NCBI GenBank assembly: GCA_947040475.1
Contig: CAMRBT010000043.1
Span: 1 to 10,130 of the forward strand
From: an uncultured Brevinema sp.
GTDB taxonomy: Bacteria > Spirochaetota > Brevinematia > Brevinematales > Brevinemataceae
Length of the DNA: 10,130 bases
Direction: 5' to 3'
Shown: one piece after another, positions 5,964-10,130 of the stretch
How the letters are laid out: the number at the start of each line of letters is the position of its first letter
Position numbering within the stretch: position 1 is the first letter of the stretch
Translations under genes and position numbers: made by a program
Notes under the pieces: generated by a model
The model's input: the letters and a program-made list of their open reading frames with translations, nothing else
Databases searched by the model: none
Told to the model about the DNA's origin: nothing

Positions 5964-7229
5964 ATGTTCACTAGCATGAGATTACTAAACATAAACATAT
6001 TGTTTTTTATCTGTATAATTTTCTTCAACATGCCATCATATGCTAATTATTTATTTATTTCCTCAGCTCCTTTAGGTGCAAAAGTATCCATAGAGGTCTC
6101 AAATAAAGATTCTAAAAAATTTATTACTATAGGAAAAACACCTCTAAAAACCACTAATTTTTCAAAAAACACAAAAGTTTTGATAGAAAAAGTTGGACAT
6201 TTTGTAAGTACAAATACGATAAAAAAATCTACTCAAGTACAAACTTGTTTTTTTGATTTAGTTCCATTAACTTTTGATATAATATTTCCCAATCAAGACA
6301 ATGCTATTTTTTATGCAAATAAAAAACAATTTAATACATTAGATGGAGTCTTAGCCTTACCTTATGGTAATTATAGTGTTTCACATGATTTCAAAAACAA
6401 TGCTTTGGCTATTAATTATCAAAGTCCTTACACTCCTTATATTGCTTTCTTTTCAACAGTTACTGCGATATCAACGATCATGGCTATTACGGGTGGAATT
6501 TTAGCAAATCAATATTATCAAGATTTTTTAACTGCTAGTAATAGTGAAGATTTAATTTCGAGTATGGGAAAGGTATCTACATGGGATACAGTGACATGGT
6601 CTAGTGTAGGCATAGGTACGGGAGCTTTGATAGGTACAATTATTACAGCTTCTTTAGATGCCAAAGATAAAAAAAGAATTAAAAGATTTAATGGATTAAA
6701 TACATCTTCAGGTGCAACAGGATATATCGCTGATTATCAAGATATTTTGTTATCAAGTACTTTTAATAGTGATAGTATATTAAAAAAAATGGATGCTTTT
6801 ATTAAAAAATATCCTACTGATGATTCTCCTCTTTTAGCAGAAATATATCTCAAAAGAGCAGGCATCTATTTGAATCAGAAAAAACAAAATAACAGAGCTA
6901 TTGCGGATCTAAAAACAATTGTTGAAGAAATTCCTTCAAAAAGAAATTATGAATTAGCAAGCAAATCATTAGCTGATATTTATATGAGCGAAGAAAAATA
7001 TTTACTAGCCTATGAAAATTATTCTGAAACATTCAAAGTTGCAGATGCATTTACAGAAAGTGAGTTAAAGATTTTGATTTTGGAAGCTTTATATAATTTG
7101 GCACAAGACAATCCCAAAAAATATAAGACTAAATTTTTAGACGAATCGTTAGCAAAAGATTTGAAAAAATTCTCCCAAGAGGATCAAGATATTATTTCAA
7201 ATTGGCGTTTAGCTATTGAAAAATTATAA
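5964..7229 (+). CDS. Exported PEGA-like/TPR-like protein with two central hydrophobic segments
   Basis: The ATG has GAGAGGG at 5953-5959 before it. Residues 1-27 look like a signal peptide, with a likely cleavage after S-Y-A27. The following region (about 28-100) has S-A-P-L-G-A-K-V-S-I, I-G-K-T-P-L and V-L-I-E-K-V-G-H-F, the hallmark pattern of PEGA domains (surface or periplasmic beta-domains named for P-E-G-A). Two hydrophobic, Gly-rich segments follow (159-180 and 211-230), then a very basic stretch (K-D-K-K-R-I-K-R) and a helical C-terminus (about 270-400) with TPR-like features such as A-E-I-Y-L-K-R-A-G-I-Y and A-S-K-S-L-A-D-I-Y ... A-Y-E-N-Y. It is the last gene before the terminator and lies 17 bp after the ftsL-like gene, probably in the same transcript. 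A scaffold role in the envelope is a guess; there is no enzyme motif. Spirochaetes often carry PEGA proteins of similar layout. Confidence 0.78.
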   Translation: MFTSMRLLNINILFFICIIFFNMPSYANYLFISSAPLGAKVSIEVSNKDSKKFITIGKTPLKTTNFSKNTKVLIEKVGHFVSTNTIKKSTQVQTCFFDLVPLTFDIIFPNQDNAIFYANKKQFNTLDGVLALPYGNYSVSHDFKNNALAINYQSPYTPYIAFFSTVTAISTIMAITGGILANQYYQDFLTASNSEDLISSMGKVSTWDTVTWSSVGIGTGALIGTIITASLDAKDKKRIKRFNGLNTSSGATGYIADYQDILLSSTFNSDSILKKMDAFIKKYPTDDSPLLAEIYLKRAGIYLNQKKQNNRAIADLKTIVEEIPSKRNYELASKSLADIYMSEEKYLLAYENYSETFKVADAFTESELKILILEALYNLAQDNPKKYKTKFLDESLAKDLKKFSQEDQDIISNWRLAIEKL

Positions 7230-7249
7230 ATTACAGAAATATATAAATT

Positions 7250-7281
7250 AAAAACACCTTCCAATTTTGGAAGGTGTTTTT
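7250..7281. terminator. Bidirectional rho-independent terminator between convergent genes
   Basis: A perfect 13-bp stem (7250-7262 with 7269-7281, core ACACCTTCC/GGAAGGTGT) closes a 6-base loop AATTTT. The stem ends in A-tract/T-tract pairs, so an oligo-U tail forms on either strand. It lies 20 bp after the + strand gene stop and 31 bp beyond the stop of the - strand ankyrin gene, so it can end both. Confidence 0.93.
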
Positions 7282-7312
7282 TAATTGTAATAGATTTAAC
7301 TCTATAAATTGC

Positions 7313-9433
7313 TTATAGATTGTTTTTTAAATACTCTCTTAGTTCTTGATGATCGTTGTCTTTAGCAATACCCTCTATCGTTTTATATTTACGATTTCTT
7401 AATTTTGTATCAGCACCTTTTTCTATTAAATATTTAACCATGTTGAGATGACCTTCTTGCACGGCAAACATTAGAGGCGTCATTTTGTCGAGATCTTGAG
7501 CATTGATATCCATTTTTTTTGAAAGTAAATATTCAACAATTTCTAAATTTCCTTTAGCAGAAGCTTCCATTAATAAATTATAATTATTGCTGGTACTTAC
7601 ATTGATATCAGCACCTTTTTCTATCAAGCATTGCACAACATTGATGTTATCATGTTGTATAGCAAACACTAAGGGAGTTAGTTTGGTGAATTCTAGGGTA
7701 TTCATATCAACCCCTTTCGAAACTAGATATTCTACGATATCAAGATAATCATTTTGTATCGCAAATAACAAAGCAGTCATTTTATTAGTGTCTTGAAGAT
7801 TTAGACTAGCGCCTTTGTCTCCCAAATGTTTTACAATATCTATGTAATCTTCTTGAACGGCAAACATTAGAGCCGTAGTGCTATTAGTATCTTGAGCGTT
7901 CATATCAACGCCTTTTGAAGCTAAATATTCAACTACCTCTAAACTTCCTTTAGTAGCAGCTTCCATTAATAGGTTGTAATTATTGCTCACACTTATATTA
8001 ATATCAGCTCCTTGCTCTGCGAGAAATTTTATCACACTGGCATTAGTGCTTACTCTATTTAATACATTTTGACCTAATCTATTGGTATTAATGATTTTAG
8101 CACCGAGAGCAAGGAGTAGTTTCATTTTTTCAAATTCACTATCTTGAGCAGCTAAAAATAAAGAAGTATCACCATTGGTGTTTTCATTGTCAACATTAGC
8201 TCCTTTTTCTGATAAAAAGCGTACGATTTCCATTTTTCCAAATTGATAAGCATGCATTAAAGCAGTTGTTTCGGTGAGATCTTGCAAATCTATCTTGGCT
8301 TTTTTTGCTACTAAAAATTTTACAGCATCTGTATATCCATTTTGAGCAGTCTTCATTAAAGCAGTTTGACCGTTTGTATCTTGAATATTAATATTAACTT
8401 TAGGGGCCAAAACCGTCAATGATTCTAAATCTCCATCTTCTGATGCTAGATCCCAGATGTCTTTGCCATCATTATTTTTAATACTTAAATCCATATTATG
8501 ATTGACAAGAGATTGAAAAATATCTCTCTGTTTTTTTTGATAAGTCAAAAATAATGCGGTGTCACCATTATCATCTTGGGTATCAATAGATACGCCTTGA
8601 GCAATTAGGTATCTAGCTACATCAATATGATTTTCTTTATAGGCTACTATTATTGCTGTGCTTCCGTTATTATCTTTTACATCACGGTATATACCACGAC
8701 TCAGTAGCGTTTTAACAATATCCAACATTCCTTTTTGAGCGGCATATATTAATAAACTCTGTCCATCATTATTTTTATAATCTAAAGATGCTCCATGAAC
8801 AATCAAATATTCAGCCATTATACTATCGTTATTTTCTACCGCTAGAGAAAGAGGAGTGCTGTAATGAATATTGGAAAAATTAACATTTGCCCCTTTACCA
8901 ACAAGTATTTTTACTATGTCTATATCTTTACGAAGCACAGCATACATAAGGGCTGATACGCCTTCATTATTTAACACATTAATATTAGCTTTAGCCTCTA
9001 TCAAATATTTGACTCCTTCTATGTTGCCATTTGAAGCTGCCCACATTAAAGCCGTTTGTCCATATTGATTTTGTTGATTGAGATTTTCAGATTTGGTAGC
9101 AAACCACTTTAGTACATCTATATTTTTATTTATAGATGCTACCATTAAGGAGCTTGTTTCGTTACTAACTTCTGTGTCTATAAGAACTTCTTTTTCGTAT
9201 AAATAATCTAATAAGAGAACACTATCACCCATAGCAGCATAATGAAAAAGAGTATTACCATCAGCATCTCTAATTTCTTTAAGATTACTATCAAAATTTT
9301 CCATCATTTTCACGCCTGTTAAATTACCCTTTTCGGCAAAATAAAACATGATTTTCTGAGAATAAAAATAAGCTAATCCTAAACTAGCTAAAAGAACAAA
9401 TACTAGACTCACACTTACTATTATTTTTTTCAT
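7313..9433 (-). CDS. Exported or membrane-anchored ankyrin-repeat protein (about 20 repeats)
   Basis: The ATG has GGAG (+ strand 9444-9447) 10 bases upstream. Residues 4-24 are hydrophobic after M-K-K, a signal peptide or uncleaved anchor with no lipobox Cys, so the protein is likely periplasmic or anchored to the inner membrane facing outward. Nearly all of the rest is ankyrin repeat, starting at residue 58 and reaching the C-terminus: 19 full units and a partial last one, with a divergent half repeat at 31-57. Most units have 33 residues with T-A-L-M-x-A and I-V-K-Y-L-x-x-K-G-A-D-I-N patterns; unit 9 has 32 and unit 13 has 31. Such arrays bind other proteins; nothing shows which partner. 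There is no enzymatic domain. It has its own promoter and a shared terminator. Secreted effector activity in a host is possible but no export signal beyond the Sec-type N-terminus is visible. Confidence 0.93.
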   Translation of the reverse strand: MKKIIVSVSLVFVLLASLGLAYFYSQKIMFYFAEKGNLTGVKMMENFDSNLKEIRDADGNTLFHYAAMGDSVLLLDYLYEKEVLIDTEVSNETSSLMVASINKNIDVLKWFATKSENLNQQNQYGQTALMWAASNGNIEGVKYLIEAKANINVLNNEGVSALMYAVLRKDIDIVKILVGKGANVNFSNIHYSTPLSLAVENNDSIMAEYLIVHGASLDYKNNDGQSLLIYAAQKGMLDIVKTLLSRGIYRDVKDNNGSTAIIVAYKENHIDVARYLIAQGVSIDTQDDNGDTALFLTYQKKQRDIFQSLVNHNMDLSIKNNDGKDIWDLASEDGDLESLTVLAPKVNINIQDTNGQTALMKTAQNGYTDAVKFLVAKKAKIDLQDLTETTALMHAYQFGKMEIVRFLSEKGANVDNENTNGDTSLFLAAQDSEFEKMKLLLALGAKIINTNRLGQNVLNRVSTNASVIKFLAEQGADINISVSNNYNLLMEAATKGSLEVVEYLASKGVDMNAQDTNSTTALMFAVQEDYIDIVKHLGDKGASLNLQDTNKMTALLFAIQNDYLDIVEYLVSKGVDMNTLEFTKLTPLVFAIQHDNINVVQCLIEKGADINVSTSNNYNLLMEASAKGNLEIVEYLLSKKMDINAQDLDKMTPLMFAVQEGHLNMVKYLIEKGADTKLRNRKYKTIEGIAKDNDHQELREYLKNNL
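7391..7621 (-). repeat. Ankyrin duplication, copy B (units 17 end to 19)
   Basis: Residues 605-681 match residues 473-549 (copy A) at an offset of exactly 132 residues, four ankyrin units. Shared marks include G-A-D-I-N-(I/V)-S, N-N-Y-N-L-L-M-E-A, the E-(V/I)-V-E-Y-L run and M-(N/D)-(A/I) ... A-Q-D, and A-L-M-F-A-V-Q-E / P-L-M-F-A-V-Q-E. At DNA level long stretches are identical, for example AGCTTCCATTAATA at 7562 and at 7958. Confidence 0.8.
7787..8017 (-). repeat. Ankyrin duplication, copy A (units 13 end to 15)
   Basis: The partner of the copy at 7391-7621, 396 bp away. The similarity is higher than between any other pair of units in the array, pointing to a relatively recent duplication of a four-unit block, followed by drift. 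Confidence 0.8.
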
Positions 9434-9483
9434 ATTAATCCAACTCCAAATTATATAAAAATTCCTATTAATTTTATGTCTTT

Positions 9484-9512
9484 ATTATATAACTTTTTAG
9501 TATGAATAGCAA
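9484..9512 (-). promoter_or_regulatory. Sigma-70-type promoter for the ankyrin gene
   Basis: Read on the - strand, TTGCTA (9507-9512) and TATAAT (9484-9489) are spaced by 17 bp, about 50 bases before the start codon. It lies after the terminator of the upstream gene, as expected for separate transcription. Confidence 0.75.
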
Positions 9513-9523
9513 CTATAAATAAT

Positions 9524-9550
9524 AAAACCACCTCATAATAAGGTGGTTTT
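9524..9550 (-). terminator. Rho-independent terminator for the 129-residue protein gene
   Basis: AAAACCACCT (9524-9533) pairs perfectly with AGGTGGTTTT (9541-9550) around a 7-base loop. On the - strand it ends in TTTTATTATTT, about 80 bases after the stop of the 129-residue gene, and separates that gene from the ankyrin gene. Confidence 0.88.
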
Positions 9551-9626
9551 TATTTTAGTGTTAAAATCAGCTTGTTTTTATTAAATCATCATTTCAAAAT
9601 AGAATAAATGCTCAGCTTGAAAATTT

Positions 9627-10016
9627 TTATTTAAATTTGAATGTTAGCTTTTTTGTAGTAAATTCTTTTGCTATTTGTTCAGGTGTGTTAGGATTTAATT
9701 TGATGCCACCGATTTGATCGCTACTAGCTAGCATAACTTTTTTACCTTTTACTTGAAAAGCATCATAATGGACTTTTCCACCACGTTTTCCTTGATAAAC
9801 AGCAATATCACCAATCATCTTAACAAAAGTATGATTGTATCCTGTATTTTTTTTAAGCATTACTGATTTTCCATCAGCAGAGAACGCATATTCAGTAGCG
9901 ATTTTTTCTACGGATTGTCCTGTAATGGACTTACCTTTGACTTGATTAAAAAAAGTCATATCAGCTTGGGCAAAACTTACCACTGCTGTCATCATAATTA
10001 ATAGTATTGATTTCAT
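9627..10016 (-). CDS. Small exported basic protein of unknown function
   Basis: The ATG follows AGGAGA (+ strand 10021-10026) at good spacing. Residues 1-18 are a classic Sec signal peptide (M-K-S, hydrophobic core, likely cleavage after A-Q-A18). The mature part, about 111 residues, is Lys-rich and basic, lacks Cys, and is predicted mostly beta-strand, with turns such as S-A-D-G-K-S-V, R-G-G-K-V and V-K-G-K-K-V. This spacing of strands recalls small lipocalin-like or META-like folds, but I cannot assign a family. The first mature segment T-F-F-N-Q-V-K-G-K-S is distinctive and may help find relatives. It is a single-gene transcript with its own promoter and terminator. Periplasmic location is inferred. 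Confidence 0.85.
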   Translation of the reverse strand: MKSILLIMMTAVVSFAQADMTFFNQVKGKSITGQSVEKIATEYAFSADGKSVMLKKNTGYNHTFVKMIGDIAVYQGKRGGKVHYDAFQVKGKKVMLASSDQIGGIKLNPNTPEQIAKEFTTKKLTFKFK

Positions 10017-10061
10017 AATGTCTCCTAATTTTTTTTTTAAGCCAAGTGTTATTCTATAACT

Positions 10062-10075
10062 AAAGTATACACTTT
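10062..10075. promoter_or_regulatory. Possible operator: inverted repeat over the -10 element
   Basis: AAAGT-ATAC-ACTTT is a perfect 5-bp inverted repeat that covers the -10 hexamer of the 129-residue gene's promoter. Related AAGTGTT words occur at 10044-10050 and 10104-10110 on the + strand. The position suits a repressor site, but short palindromes are common in AT-rich DNA. Confidence 0.25.
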
Positions 10076-10092
10076 TATGAGATCGTATTCAA
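10064..10092 (-). promoter_or_regulatory. Sigma-70-type promoter for the 129-residue exported protein
   Basis: On the - strand, TTGAAT (10087-10092) and TATACT (10064-10069) lie 17 bp apart, about 50 bases before the start codon. Both hexamers are near consensus. Confidence 0.78.
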
Positions 10093-10130
10093 CAGTGTTG
10101 TTTAAGTGTTTTTGTGATAAGTGATTAAAT

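Noticed and set aside
8871..9068. Sense-strand open frame across the ankyrin gene
   Set aside because: The repeat structure of the ankyrin gene on the opposite strand explains it; open frames recur in antisense of repeat arrays.
7391..9260. Regular ~99-bp periodicity considered as a CRISPR or DNA repeat array
   Set aside because: The period equals one ankyrin unit of 33 codons and the units are divergent protein-coding repeats, with no identical short repeats and unique spacers.

Overview
The window is AT-rich, low-GC bacterial DNA. It encodes secreted and periplasmic proteins, a long ankyrin-repeat protein, a PEGA/TPR-like protein and a STAS/PP2C/kinase signalling pair. This mix suggests a low-GC spirochaete (Brevinema- or Brachyspira-like). 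That placement is inference from style and gene content; there is no rRNA or other marker here to settle it. No rRNA, tRNA, CRISPR array or insertion sequence was found.

Layout: all genes from the left edge to 7229 are on the + strand, and both large features from 7313 to 10016 are on the - strand. The two sides meet at a perfect 13-bp hairpin terminator (7250-7281). The left part (1-1956) holds the tail of an unidentified membrane protein, an exported protein of unknown function with a possible FlgD-like Ig domain, and a complete XerC/XerD-type tyrosine recombinase, all tightly packed. A near-consensus promoter (TTGACT, 17 bp, TATAAT; 1976-2004) then starts a five-gene run: STAS anti-sigma-factor antagonist, an 813-residue sensor with fused PP2C phosphatase and RsbW-like kinase domains, rsmH (mraW), an ftsL-like gene, and an exported PEGA/TPR-like protein.

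How they may work together: the STAS protein and the 813-residue protein look like a compact partner-switching module. The PP2C domain would dephosphorylate the antagonist and the kinase domain would phosphorylate it. The target is not in the window. The module is transcriptionally joined to rsmH-ftsL, the only part of the division/cell-wall cluster present: no mraZ precedes it and no ftsI follows. This suggests, without proving it, that envelope sensing is tied to division or envelope upkeep.

On the - strand, a 129-residue exported basic protein of unknown function and a 706-residue exported or membrane-anchored protein of about 20 ankyrin repeats each have their own good promoter, with a hairpin terminator between them. 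The ankyrin gene carries a recent-looking internal duplication with a period of exactly four repeats (396 bp).
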